From CAYRFQ01 sp964423615 (GTDB taxonomy: Bacteria > Planctomycetota > Planctomycetia > Gemmatales > Gemmataceae), in the NCBI GenBank assembly GCA_964423615.1, contig CAYRFQ010000029.1, forward strand, positions 1 to 64,000: a stretch of DNA of 64,000 bases. Direction: 5' to 3'. Position 1 is the first letter of the stretch; the number at the start of each line of letters is the position of its first letter. Made by a program: the position numbers and the translations under genes. This document shows positions 54,501-61,875 of this stretch, one piece after another. The notes beneath the pieces are model-generated. The model was not told where the DNA came from, did no database searches, and saw only the letters and a list, made by a program, of their open reading frames with translations.

Positions 54501-57059
54501 AATCAGCTTCTGATCGGCTATGATCACGACTTCAACTTTCACGATATGGATGCCCGTCGTGACCTGGCCGTCGCCCCTTTTCGGCCCCCTGAGCGATGTC
54601 TCATCGACGAGCAAAAAATGACATCCGACGGAAAATTCCTCGTCCGATGGTACTCTGACTGTAGTCGGTTATTTGACGTTCTTTCTCTGCCCGATTGCAA
54701 GTTGGTGTTCGGCCAGTCGATGGAGAAAGAGGCCCCGCGGTCGAGTCAGGTGGCGCTGCGATTCGATGGTCGTCAGTTTGCCTCTGTGCACGCAGGCACC
54801 CTGGCTACCTGGACGCTTGCCAGCTCTGTTGCGAAACCCAGCAGATTTTCCGACGACCTGTCGGAGTCGAAACGACCCGAGAACACCAAGGTCCGCTTGC
54901 ACCGAAAGAAGCAGATCGGTGACGTGAACTTGTTGCCCTCGGGTCTGTTCTACAGCTGTGACGGACGTTGGTTGACCGTTGTCCTGGGACATGAGGGACT
55001 CGTGCAAGTCTTTGACTCGGAGACACTGAAGCAATGTGGGGTCAACGTCGAGGTCAATGGCGAAGTCGTGTACGCCAAGGTCGATCCCTCTCGCGAATGT
55101 TTGATTACGGTCCGGCGAGACGGAACGATGCGTCTTTGGGACTGGGAGTCTGGTCTCCCCGTCACGCCGGAATATTACCATGGTGCCCCTGTTACCGACG
55201 TCGAATTGAGCCCTGACCAACAGTATCTGGCTGTGGCCGGTCGGAAGGGGATGGTCCGTCTTTGGAAACTTCCGAACACGCCAACGACTTGGACGGATCT
55301 GCCCGAGAGGAAAGACCTTCCAACACCCCAAGGTCCGACCGATCTGGACACTCAACGACTCTGGCACGAGGAACAAGTGGACCTTTCACGCAGGGAGGGA
55401 GACGACACGGCTATGGCCCATCATCTCGCAATCCTGCTAAACAACTCCAACAACGCTCCACTGTGGAAACGATTTCGGTGGCGGTATCAAACAGCCCAAG
55501 TGGCATTCCGCCAAAAGAAGTGGGAGATCGCTTCCAACGAAGCGAAGAGGCTTCGGTCCGAGTTGGCTGGAAACCCGGAGGTTCCGAGGAGTTTTCTCGA
55601 CTTCCACGACTACGACCTGGATGCCCTTGAGGCGAGGTGTCTGGCCAAAGCCGGTAAACACTCTGAAAGTTTGGATCGCTACCTTCGACTTTGCCGAACT
55701 CACCCAAAGCAGAGTGAATTCGCGCTTGGTGCAGCTCGCGTCGCGCTCGAGTTGGACAAACAAGACGTAGCAAGGAAGTTATTCCGTCAGGTGATCACAC
55801 ACCACCCTCGATTTGACCTCGAGACATTGGCGACCGGAGTGAAACGTACAAAACAAACCGTCGATGATCCGAGACTGGCGTACCATTGTCGCAATCAATG
55901 GGAGCCGCTGCTGGGCGAATGGCACGATATCGATGTTCCAGACACGGCCAAGGATGAGGGACGTCTCGGCAGGGCATTGATCCTGGCTTCGGTCTTGCGT
56001 TGGGAAGAAGTGGAGGCCGAACTGGCTCCGTTGCTCAAGAAGATTAAGGCGTTTTCTGGTCGTGTTTCCTCCGACAGATCGTCGGAAAAACTTAGGGGCG
56101 AACTCGCTCTACACATCGGTGCGCTTGCGGCATTCGCAAAGGGCGATCTTCGCACCGGAAGACAACGGTTACGCAAAGCCATCCAAGTCGCCCCCAAGAA
56201 TTTGCGACTGGGCTTTCTCGAGGTCAACATGACCTACTTCCCGATTCCCGCGAACGATGCACGTAACACGAAGTGGGTGCAGAAGGCAAAGGCAATCCTT
56301 GACAAGGTCATCGAAGCTCCTTCGCCCCCGGCCAAAGCCTTTTCCCTTAGGGGGATCGTGCGTTCGTCTTTGGGAGACCTATCGGGAGCTGTCCAAGATT
56401 ACGAAGTATTGAGGGCAAGGAACGCCCTTCGGTTGCCTTTCGAATGGTTCTTGTATTCTCGGACAATGGCCTTGGCGAAGGATTGGAAAAAGGCCGCCGC
56501 AGGTTTTCAGGAGGTAATGAAAACCGATTCTCGGAACATTGCTTTTGTTCAACGTTCGATCTACGCGTCCACCAAAGCCGGGGATGCAAAGGGGGCCTTG
56601 GCTACACTCGAGCAACAACTCAAAAGAAACCCACGAAGCCTCCAAGAGAGCCAAATTCATGATCTTCTTTGGACTGCGGTCGTGGTCGGAGCGCCCACAA
56701 AATGGTTAGCTCCCTGGGAAGGACAGCTCGAACGGATTGTCCAAAAACATTCCAATCCAGGTTGGATCAACACTCTGGGATGGCTGTACGCTCGGCAGAA
56801 CAAAACGGAGAAAGCCAGAGAGACGATCCAACGAGCAATGCAACCCAGTGGGGGTCAGTGGTGGGATCATCTTGCGTTGGTGACGATCGAGCACCAAGCG
56901 GGAAATCTCGAAAAAGCCCGAGAGCATCTTCAAACAGCCCGGGCTGCGTTTCTTCGTTCCATCTCAGGTCAGGGTGTTTCCTGGACGACTCGGGTCGAAG
57001 CCGAGTTATTGTTGGCGGAGATGGAAACGTTGATTGAGGGAAAGACGAAAGCGGAGTAA
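51564..57059 (+). CDS. Giant Ser/Thr protein kinase with WD40 and TPR regions
   Basis: This protein of 1831 aa has a PknB-type kinase domain at 57-327: GRGGMG (64-69), VAIK with Lys86, HRD at 177-179, DFG at 204-206 and GTPSYMAPEQ. A transmembrane helix at 352-374 is followed by a coiled-coil-like 390-460. Residues from about 730 to 1240 hold WD40-type repeats (VSAAGFDHTGDRLAVGGGDGTARIV, ITGLDFSPDDRWILTGSEDRTARLWD, VTDVELSPDQQYLAVAGRKGMVRLWK). The rest is helical TPR-like repeats. A GGAG site precedes ATG 51564. This kinase-TM-propeller-TPR plan is a planctomycetal hallmark. Propeller and TPR lie on the far side of the membrane and may sense an extracytoplasmic partner. Confidence 0.92.
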   Translation: MSLHSSTPLSPTVKGSANSRSQPKVNATPAHPDLGATVSSSSESMPTRRMLPMVPGYTVLEEIGRGGMGVVYRALQHSLNREVAIKMILGGQHADSDAFLRFQVEVEAIGKLQHPNIVQVYEVGEHDGTPYFVMEFMKDGSLAAKTGNEPHEPDIAARLVAVLARSVQAVHAQGIVHRDLKPGNILLQGCSENAKSLGTPKITDFGLAKHVQENSGLTQSGEILGTPSYMAPEQASGSNQLIGPAADVYSLGAILYELLTGKPPFGQFASLDALIQIINTPPAMPRTRVGSIPRDLETICLKCLEKKPTDRYASAHELAEDLERFLAKEPVKARPLSSAGRVVRWVKRHPITTFLSMAFVIAVLVGLVTSFVLYRQADGHAREAQQNFLTARASERKAKAKSNQLAQKEKLLQEKRTLLLRQQDETRRQVVRLLDHKVAHLLETGNYLKAYDVLLEAREKSQDLSSSANVMRADKQRRLLATTILGRCPRLVREDSLPRQDDFPESVYNLGVYDPPWLGMLTDERLLKKILSPDANQWPRATHKLAELSPNERWSIRRETNATSYLFRLQDKRSGRVWEVVKVPRWKGATKPKHQHDPNSLWQLFVAFDSASTHLFIGAGYKDMSFDGTVWNLEGEEPTSQKYHLDKVDLGPTAFSGFYPQHKTIVFWIGLLDQTCLVNYDTGEQKLLPPGYRVSFGQVHDRRLLVFSQRPSVGLWKFGTNKLEASPLEWGGAVSAAGFDHTGDRLAVGGGDGTARIVRCLPQRGHDRQGSSEQAEVLGGVFRHRGRITGLDFSPDDRWILTGSEDRTARLWDAKRSIPLSPFFLPHKSRITHARFAGDGRRVVTISFHRRYRVWDLAGAYTPNTRWFHAKGALCVEFSPDGRFVASGGKDGVVHIWDRKKGEPACPPLVHAHPITNVSWNHDSTLVVTSGDFWSLGQDHPSVVCVWDRATGQLHYGPLARSGGSTGFAYGTTDFRPGTNQLLIGYDHDFNFHDMDARRDLAVAPFRPPERCLIDEQKMTSDGKFLVRWYSDCSRLFDVLSLPDCKLVFGQSMEKEAPRSSQVALRFDGRQFASVHAGTLATWTLASSVAKPSRFSDDLSESKRPENTKVRLHRKKQIGDVNLLPSGLFYSCDGRWLTVVLGHEGLVQVFDSETLKQCGVNVEVNGEVVYAKVDPSRECLITVRRDGTMRLWDWESGLPVTPEYYHGAPVTDVELSPDQQYLAVAGRKGMVRLWKLPNTPTTWTDLPERKDLPTPQGPTDLDTQRLWHEEQVDLSRREGDDTAMAHHLAILLNNSNNAPLWKRFRWRYQTAQVAFRQKKWEIASNEAKRLRSELAGNPEVPRSFLDFHDYDLDALEARCLAKAGKHSESLDRYLRLCRTHPKQSEFALGAARVALELDKQDVARKLFRQVITHHPRFDLETLATGVKRTKQTVDDPRLAYHCRNQWEPLLGEWHDIDVPDTAKDEGRLGRALILASVLRWEEVEAELAPLLKKIKAFSGRVSSDRSSEKLRGELALHIGALAAFAKGDLRTGRQRLRKAIQVAPKNLRLGFLEVNMTYFPIPANDARNTKWVQKAKAILDKVIEAPSPPAKAFSLRGIVRSSLGDLSGAVQDYEVLRARNALRLPFEWFLYSRTMALAKDWKKAAAGFQEVMKTDSRNIAFVQRSIYASTKAGDAKGALATLEQQLKRNPRSLQESQIHDLLWTAVVVGAPTKWLAPWEGQLERIVQKHSNPGWINTLGWLYARQNKTEKARETIQRAMQPSGGQWWDHLALVTIEHQAGNLEKAREHLQTARAAFLRSISGQGVSWTTRVEAELLLAEMETLIEGKTKAE

Positions 57060-57061
57060 AA

Positions 57062-57080
57062 CCTGGGCAGCTTGCCCAGG
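57062..57080 (-). terminator. Bidirectional terminator between convergent kinase and IMPase genes
   Basis: Perfect GC-rich eight-base arms CCTGGGCA and TGCCCAGG enclose a three-base loop. On the minus strand the hairpin is followed by TTTTACTCC, so it is a good intrinsic terminator for the IMPase-like gene, and it also lies two bases after the kinase stop codon. Confidence 0.7.
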
Positions 57081-57095
57081 AAGTCCTGACGCCCG

Positions 57096-57902
57096 TTACA
57101 GTTTGTATCGCCCTTCCATTTCCTTCAACAAGACCGGATGCAAGACGCCGTTGCTCGCCAAGGAATCGGGCGTGAAGGGGTCGTATGGCGTTCCGTCGAC
57201 GTTAGTGATTTTTCCGCCGGCTTCCTGAACGAGAACGACACCTCCCGCCACGTCCCAGACTTTGTTGTCGAACGCCCAGAACCCGTCGAAACGACCGCAC
57301 GCAACGTACGCCAAATTCAAGGCCGTGGAACCTGTGCGGCGAAGGGCTTGGACGTTGTAGGAGAAGTGTTGCCAGAGTTCGAACACGTGTTCGTAGCCGC
57401 GCAGGTCGGCGGGGAATCCCGTGGCCAAGAGAGATTGGCCGAGAGAATCGATGGGCGTGGGTTGTATCGGTTTGTCGTTCAGGTAGGCTCCGAGTCCTTC
57501 TGCAGCGGCGAACATTTCGTCACGGACGGGATCGTAAACGACGCCGACGACGAGTTTCCCGGCAACTTGCAAGCCGATCGAGATGCAATAGAAGGGGCAA
57601 TCGTGGACGTAGTTGGTGGTTCCATCGATCGGATCGATGATCCATGTAGGCGGTGCGTCGGGAGTCGGACGGGATTTCGCGGCGTCGCCTTCTTCGCCGA
57701 GTAGTCGATGGTCGGGAAAACGGCCACCAAGGTATTCGAAGATCGCTTTTTGGGAACCTTCGTCGGCTTCGGTGACGAGATCGAATCGGCCCTTCTCGCG
57801 GACCTGGAACTTTTCTCGCCACTCGGCTAATACCTTGGCTGCTGCGAGGGCCGCTTCTTTCGCGGCCCCCAGGTACGTCGCCATTCGGTTTTCGTCAGTC
57901 AT
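57096..57902 (-). CDS. Inositol monophosphatase-family phosphatase
   Basis: This 268-aa protein has the family's metal-binding motifs: LLGEEGD near residue 71, WIIDPIDGTTNYVH near residue 92 and WDVAGGVVLVQEAGG near residue 220. Family enzymes are Mg-dependent, Li-sensitive phosphomonoesterases acting on inositol phosphates, PAP or fructose bisphosphate. The sequence does not settle the substrate. PAP, the by-product of sulfotransferases, is one possibility, but this gene is far from that locus. It precedes no obvious partner and lies about 30 bp after the ferrochelatase gene in the same orientation, so the two may be cotranscribed. Confidence 0.9.
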   Translation of the reverse strand: MTDENRMATYLGAAKEAALAAAKVLAEWREKFQVREKGRFDLVTEADEGSQKAIFEYLGGRFPDHRLLGEEGDAAKSRPTPDAPPTWIIDPIDGTTNYVHDCPFYCISIGLQVAGKLVVGVVYDPVRDEMFAAAEGLGAYLNDKPIQPTPIDSLGQSLLATGFPADLRGYEHVFELWQHFSYNVQALRRTGSTALNLAYVACGRFDGFWAFDNKVWDVAGGVVLVQEAGGKITNVDGTPYDPFTPDSLASNGVLHPVLLKEMEGRYKL

Positions 57903-57930
57903 ATTGTCTCGCTCGGGTTTTCGACTGGAT

Positions 57931-58971
57931 TCACTCTCCCACTGCGGCGGGTTCGGCTTCCAACCTCTGGGAAACCGATTCCGGGAGCCAACCGCGACCT
58001 TCTTCGACGACGAGGGTACGGAGGGCTTCGATCCATTTGGGGTGATCGTTCAAGCAAACGCAAGCATGAAGTTTCTCGCCGCCGGCTTTCTCGAATTCTT
58101 CAAATGATTCGGTTCCGATTTCGTCGACCGTTTCGAGGCAGTCGGCGGTGAATCCCGGCATGGCCACGAAGACATTTTTCACGCCTTTGTGGGCCAATTT
58201 TTCGAGGGTGTCGTCGGTATAAGGCTTGAGCCACTTGTCGCGACCGAAGAGAGATTGGAAAGTCTGTGTCCATTGTGACCGCTCCCAGCCGAGTCGTTCG
58301 ACCAGGCGAAAGGTCGTTCGCTTGACGTGCGTGGCGTAGGGGTCGCCGCGTTGGGCATACTTCACGGGGATTCCGTGGAAGCTGAACATGTAATGGTCGG
58401 GTGTCCACTCTAGCTTTTCGAGTTCCTCTTCGATGATCGTGGCCATTGCATCGATGTAAGCGGGATGGTCGTAGTAGGGTGGGACGATCCGAATTGCGGG
58501 AACACGCCGTTCCTTCATGAGGGCCTTGAACAAACTGTCGGTCGCCGAGGCGGTCGTGGTTGCGGAATATTGGGGGTACATCGGAACGACGATCAATCGC
58601 TCTACTCCTTGTTCGATCATCTCGTTAACGACGCCACTGAGGCGAGGATTGCCGATCTGCATCCCGAAGCGAACAGGCACATCGGGCAAGAGTTCCTGGA
58701 GCAACTCGGTTTGTCGTTTGGTCCAGTGCATTAGCGGGGAACCGTTCTCGGGGTCCCAGATTCGAGCATACTTTTCCGCCGACTTCGCGGGCCGAACGAG
58801 CAAGATGATTTGCAGGATGAACCACCACACGAACCGCGGGAATTCAATTACTCGCGGGTCCCCGAGAAATTCACGAAGGTAAGGGCGTAATGCTTTGGCG
58901 GTTGGAGCATCGGGAGTGCCGAGTTGCACTAACAACACGCCGACTTTTGAATTCGTTGAGTGAGAAGCCAT
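57931..58971 (-). CDS. hemH: Ferrochelatase
   Basis: This protein of about 346 aa inserts Fe(II) into protoporphyrin (or coproporphyrin) in heme synthesis. VGVLLVQLGTPDAPTAKALRPYLREFLGDPRVIE opens the domain, followed by GSPLMHWTKRQ, YPQYSATTTASATD, HYMFSFHGIPVKYAQRGDPY with the catalytic His, WLKPYTDDTLEKLAHKGVKNVFVAMPGFTADCLETVDEI with the conserved Glu, and a short C-terminal tail. ATG 58971 opens the conserved sequence; the frame to 59034 adds an unconserved hydrophobic stretch. There are no visible Cys ligands for a 2Fe-2S cluster at the C-terminus. Heme supply fits with cytochrome c genes such as the one at 155. Confidence 0.93.
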   Translation of the reverse strand: MASHSTNSKVGVLLVQLGTPDAPTAKALRPYLREFLGDPRVIEFPRFVWWFILQIILLVRPAKSAEKYARIWDPENGSPLMHWTKRQTELLQELLPDVPVRFGMQIGNPRLSGVVNEMIEQGVERLIVVPMYPQYSATTTASATDSLFKALMKERRVPAIRIVPPYYDHPAYIDAMATIIEEELEKLEWTPDHYMFSFHGIPVKYAQRGDPYATHVKRTTFRLVERLGWERSQWTQTFQSLFGRDKWLKPYTDDTLEKLAHKGVKNVFVAMPGFTADCLETVDEIGTESFEEFEKAGGEKLHACVCLNDHPKWIEALRTLVVEEGRGWLPESVSQRLEAEPAAVGE

Positions 58972-59412
58972 GACCAACCCTGCTCTGGAAAAAATAAATA
59001 GGGAACAAACGTCCCACAAATGTACTGGTTTCACAATACTTATTTATTTTAGGAGGCGAGGGAAATACGTTGGCTAGATTGGTTCGGTTTTCGATGTGAT
59101 TGGTCACATGGAGTGCCCTCGACGGTTGATGAGTCGGGAAGTCACCCAAACCAAGATCGGCTGTTATGTTGCCATGAGAAACACGGTTATTTGCTGACAA
59201 TAAAACCTAACAGAGTTGTCATACAACGACGAATTTCTGACGCCGACCCAGAGCGTTAGTTTGGATGTGGTGCTCGAAGATTGGGCAGCCGAGACCGTGG
59301 AGAAAGGTTGAGGGCTGGCCCTGCGACCATGCCTGGAATCTGTCGCTGCCAAGCGGCTGGGGTACACAATGCCCGGGTTTACAAGAAGTGGACCACAAAA
59401 AAGAGGTTCTCG
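58972..59412. other. Divergent intergenic gap, no gene seen
   Basis: These 441 bp separate the divergent ferrochelatase and DUF1990 genes and must hold both promoters. AT-rich stretches near 58985 and 59035-59055 are candidates, but no clean -35/-10 pair is visible. No repeat or structured element was found. Confidence 0.4.
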
Positions 59413-60060
59413 ATGCTTTCAATCCGAAAGCCAACAACGGAAGTCATCAAGCGATTTTTGGATTCCCAGAAGACGCTCGATTTTACCTACCCCGATGTTG
59501 GAGCCACGGAATCTTGTCCGCCAAAGGGATACGTCGTAGATCGCACTCGCAAGTGCCTGGGCAGGGGCCGGGCTGTTTTTGAGGAAGCCCGGTCTGCCCT
59601 TTATGGTTGGCGACAACTGCGACTTGGTTGGCTCGAAGTTTGGCCGCCAAGTTCGCGGATTGAAGCGGGCCAAACGGTGGCCATCGTAGCAAGGTCGCTT
59701 GGTGTTTGGTTCGTTAATGCGTGTCGTGTTGTTTACGTCCTCGACCAGCCCGAAGAGCACCGGTTTGGCTTCGCCTACGGAACACTGCCTGGACACGTAG
59801 CGACGGGAGAAGAACGGTTTCTCGTCGAATGGGATTCGAAAACGGATGAAGTTTGGTTTGATATCCTGGCGTTTTCACGTCCACGGCATTTTTTGGCGAG
59901 GTGGGGTTATCTTTACGTCCGAAGGGTCCAAAAATACTTTGGTCGCAGTTCGGCGAGAGCCATGGAGCAGGCGGTTGGTGTCGAAAGAAGCACTCCGGTG
60001 GAATGCCACCGAACTGTTCCGGAGGGAGAAACGTCGCTCGAAGCGAAGTCTTTGATGTAG
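59413..60060 (+). CDS. DUF1990 family protein
   Basis: This protein of about 215 aa starts at ATG 59413 behind AAGAGG. The open frame back to 59281 has no conserved sequence. Conserved features of the family are FTYPDVGAT at the N-terminus and the C-terminal block FGFAYGTLPGHVATGEERFLVEWDSKTDEVWFDILAFSRPRHFLARWGYLYVRRVQKYF. The function of DUF1990 is unknown, although the fold is thought to be lipid- or small-molecule-binding-like in some members. There is no signal peptide or membrane helix. It converges on the metallophosphoesterase gene. Confidence 0.85.
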   Translation: MLSIRKPTTEVIKRFLDSQKTLDFTYPDVGATESCPPKGYVVDRTRKCLGRGRAVFEEARSALYGWRQLRLGWLEVWPPSSRIEAGQTVAIVARSLGVWFVNACRVVYVLDQPEEHRFGFAYGTLPGHVATGEERFLVEWDSKTDEVWFDILAFSRPRHFLARWGYLYVRRVQKYFGRSSARAMEQAVGVERSTPVECHRTVPEGETSLEAKSLM

Positions 60061-60125
60061 AACGCTAAACGTGTCGACCACAGCCAACGGATATATGGCT
60101 TCGAGCCGCTGCAATCCAATAGAAA

Positions 60126-60162
60126 ACGAGTCCGCCCGATGCGTGCCTTCGGACGGACTCGT
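60126..60162 (-). terminator. Intrinsic terminator of the metallophosphoesterase gene
   Basis: Nine perfect outer base pairs (ACGAGTCCG with CGGACTCGT) plus two inner pairs after one mismatch form the stem. On the minus strand the hairpin is followed by TTTCTATTGG. It lies just past the stop codon, between convergent genes, and may also act weakly on the plus strand. Confidence 0.55.
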
Positions 60163-60178
60163 CAAACGAAACACGTCG

Positions 60179-61492
60179 TTACTTCTTCTTCGATTTCTTC
60201 GGTGCCGTATCCTTCGGTGTTGCAGGAGAATCGTTCAACTCGAACATGAAGGTATTGGGCCCGTCGTCGGTAATTTCTACAGTCAACCCTGACGTTCTGG
60301 TGCTGGCGTACTTTGCGGGGAGCCCGTTCGGGTTTACGTTGCCCTCCTTGTCCCAATAAGGATATTGCCGACTGATGGATACGGCATACTTTCCTTTGGG
60401 CGCTCCGTCATTAAGAGTGTATGTGGTCAACTGGAATGAGCCATCGGCCTTGACGCGGGCCGTTGGCCGGACGTAGCCAGGCATCTTTTCGAGCGCTCGA
60501 AGATTGATCTCGGCATTGACCGCGGGAGTCCCCCGGTAGTAGATCTTGCCAGTAACCGGGTAAGTTTTCAGTCGCTCATAGCGGTATCCTTCTTCGGTCG
60601 TCACTTTGTTTTTCAAGTTTTCCGGATAAATCCCGTCGAGCATGATGTTTGCGAGCACGGGACCACTGTTTCGCATGGTCACCCATACGATGTGGTCGAA
60701 TTCGCCGTACTTGGTTCCACGAAGGCGGCTCCCGCCTCCAGTCGTGGCGAGTTGGTAGAAATTGCGTCCGTTGCGTTGGAACTTGTAATAGTGGTGGCGG
60801 TGTCCGGCGAAGACGGTGTATTTTCGAGTTCCCAGGGCTTTCTCGATCTTGAGCCAGTTGTTCGTTTTGACATTGCCGTAGTTCCACAATGGCTTGTGAA
60901 TGGCGACGATCGTCCAACGAACGTCCGTGTTGTCCTTCAACACTTTTTCGGCGAACTTCACTTGCTCGGCACTGATGTGTCCGCGTTTTTCTGGAGGGTC
61001 GTCCGAGTTGAGCATCAGGAACAACACATCTTTGTAGAGGAAGTGGAAGTAGCTTCGGCCAAAGCGTTCTTTCCATTCCTGGGTCATGACCTTGTTGGTG
61101 TAGTCGTGGTTTCCGGGGACGTAGAAGAACGGCATTTTCAGTTGCGAAACGTATTTTTGGAATTCCTTCCACTCTTTGTCGATTTGTTCTTTGTCTTCGG
61201 TGTATCCCTCGATCAGGTCACCGACGGAGAGGACGAATTCCGGTTGGAGAAGGTTGATCTGTGCAACGGCCTGGGAAAAGATGCGTGGACGATGCCCACC
61301 AGTTCGGTCGCTGACGATCACGAACTGAAAATTCTCCGACTTGTTGTTGAGCCGGAGGTGTGTCCAGGGGTTGCGTGATTCGACCTTGATTTTCAAGTCT
61401 TTGGTGACGTCTGGCTCACTCTGAAATTGAGAGAGGGCCACAGCCCCGAGGGCCAACGTTAAGGCGACAACGCCGATTACAATACGCTTCAT
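60179..61492 (-). CDS. Secreted metallophosphoesterase
   Basis: This 437-aa protein has a signal peptide MKRIVIGVVALTLALGAVALSQ. The calcineurin-like domain shows FVIVSDRTGGHRP (Asp-x-Thr where most members have Asp-x-His), LSVGDLIEG, YVPGNHDY, WTIVAIHKPLW and VFAGHRHHYY. After residue 310 a beta-sandwich, carboxypeptidase-regulatory-like domain follows (GKIYYRGTPAVNAEINLRALEK, ADGSFQLTTYTLNDGAPKGKYAVSI), ending in a Lys-rich tail. AGGAAC lies seven bases before the ATG. It is a predicted periplasmic or extracellular phosphoesterase of unknown substrate. The His to Thr change in the first metal motif is odd but occurs in some subfamilies. Confidence 0.87.
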   Translation of the reverse strand: MKRIVIGVVALTLALGAVALSQFQSEPDVTKDLKIKVESRNPWTHLRLNNKSENFQFVIVSDRTGGHRPRIFSQAVAQINLLQPEFVLSVGDLIEGYTEDKEQIDKEWKEFQKYVSQLKMPFFYVPGNHDYTNKVMTQEWKERFGRSYFHFLYKDVLFLMLNSDDPPEKRGHISAEQVKFAEKVLKDNTDVRWTIVAIHKPLWNYGNVKTNNWLKIEKALGTRKYTVFAGHRHHYYKFQRNGRNFYQLATTGGGSRLRGTKYGEFDHIVWVTMRNSGPVLANIMLDGIYPENLKNKVTTEEGYRYERLKTYPVTGKIYYRGTPAVNAEINLRALEKMPGYVRPTARVKADGSFQLTTYTLNDGAPKGKYAVSISRQYPYWDKEGNVNPNGLPAKYASTRTSGLTVEITDDGPNTFMFELNDSPATPKDTAPKKSKKK

Positions 61493-61875
61493 GAGATGGT
61501 TCCTGTGCCCTGATAGCGGTCCGAAATCGCTTAGGGTGCCACGTGTCCGAGTGGATTACTTTACATAAGTAAATATTCTACCACGACTTTGAGTACGAAA
61601 AATGTGTAAATTTGGGGAAGATGCAAAGAATAACACGTAGGTTCTCAGCAGAATTGATACCTCTTCATGCCCGACCCGGATTCCATTCGAAACCGACACT
61701 TTGGGAGGCCGGGAACAGGGAATAGATAGGTGTTTAGATCGTTGATAGTGTCGGTTTCGGCGGAACCATACGGTGAAGGTTCTACGACGGAGCCATAGAA
61801 CCAAGTCCAAGAACTGACGCTTGTTTCCAGCAACGTCTTGAGAGAAGTAGTTTTTAGAATGAAGGGATCCGACAA
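61493..61875. other. Intergenic gap with a long inverted repeat
   Basis: These 383 bp lie between the minus-strand kinase and metallophosphoesterase genes. No gene is seen. The gap holds perfect 13-base arms at 61688-61700 and 61747-61759, and a TTTAC-N4-GTAAA element at 61560-61573 near the metallophosphoesterase promoter region. Confidence 0.45.
61688..61759. repeat. 13-bp perfect inverted repeat
   Basis: Arms CGAAACCGACACT (61688-61700) and AGTGTCGGTTTCG (61747-61759) flank 46 bases. In the minus-strand transcript this forms a strong stem between the kinase stop and the metallophosphoesterase start, so it may act as an mRNA barrier or leader structure; a small transposon remnant is the alternative. 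Confidence 0.5.
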
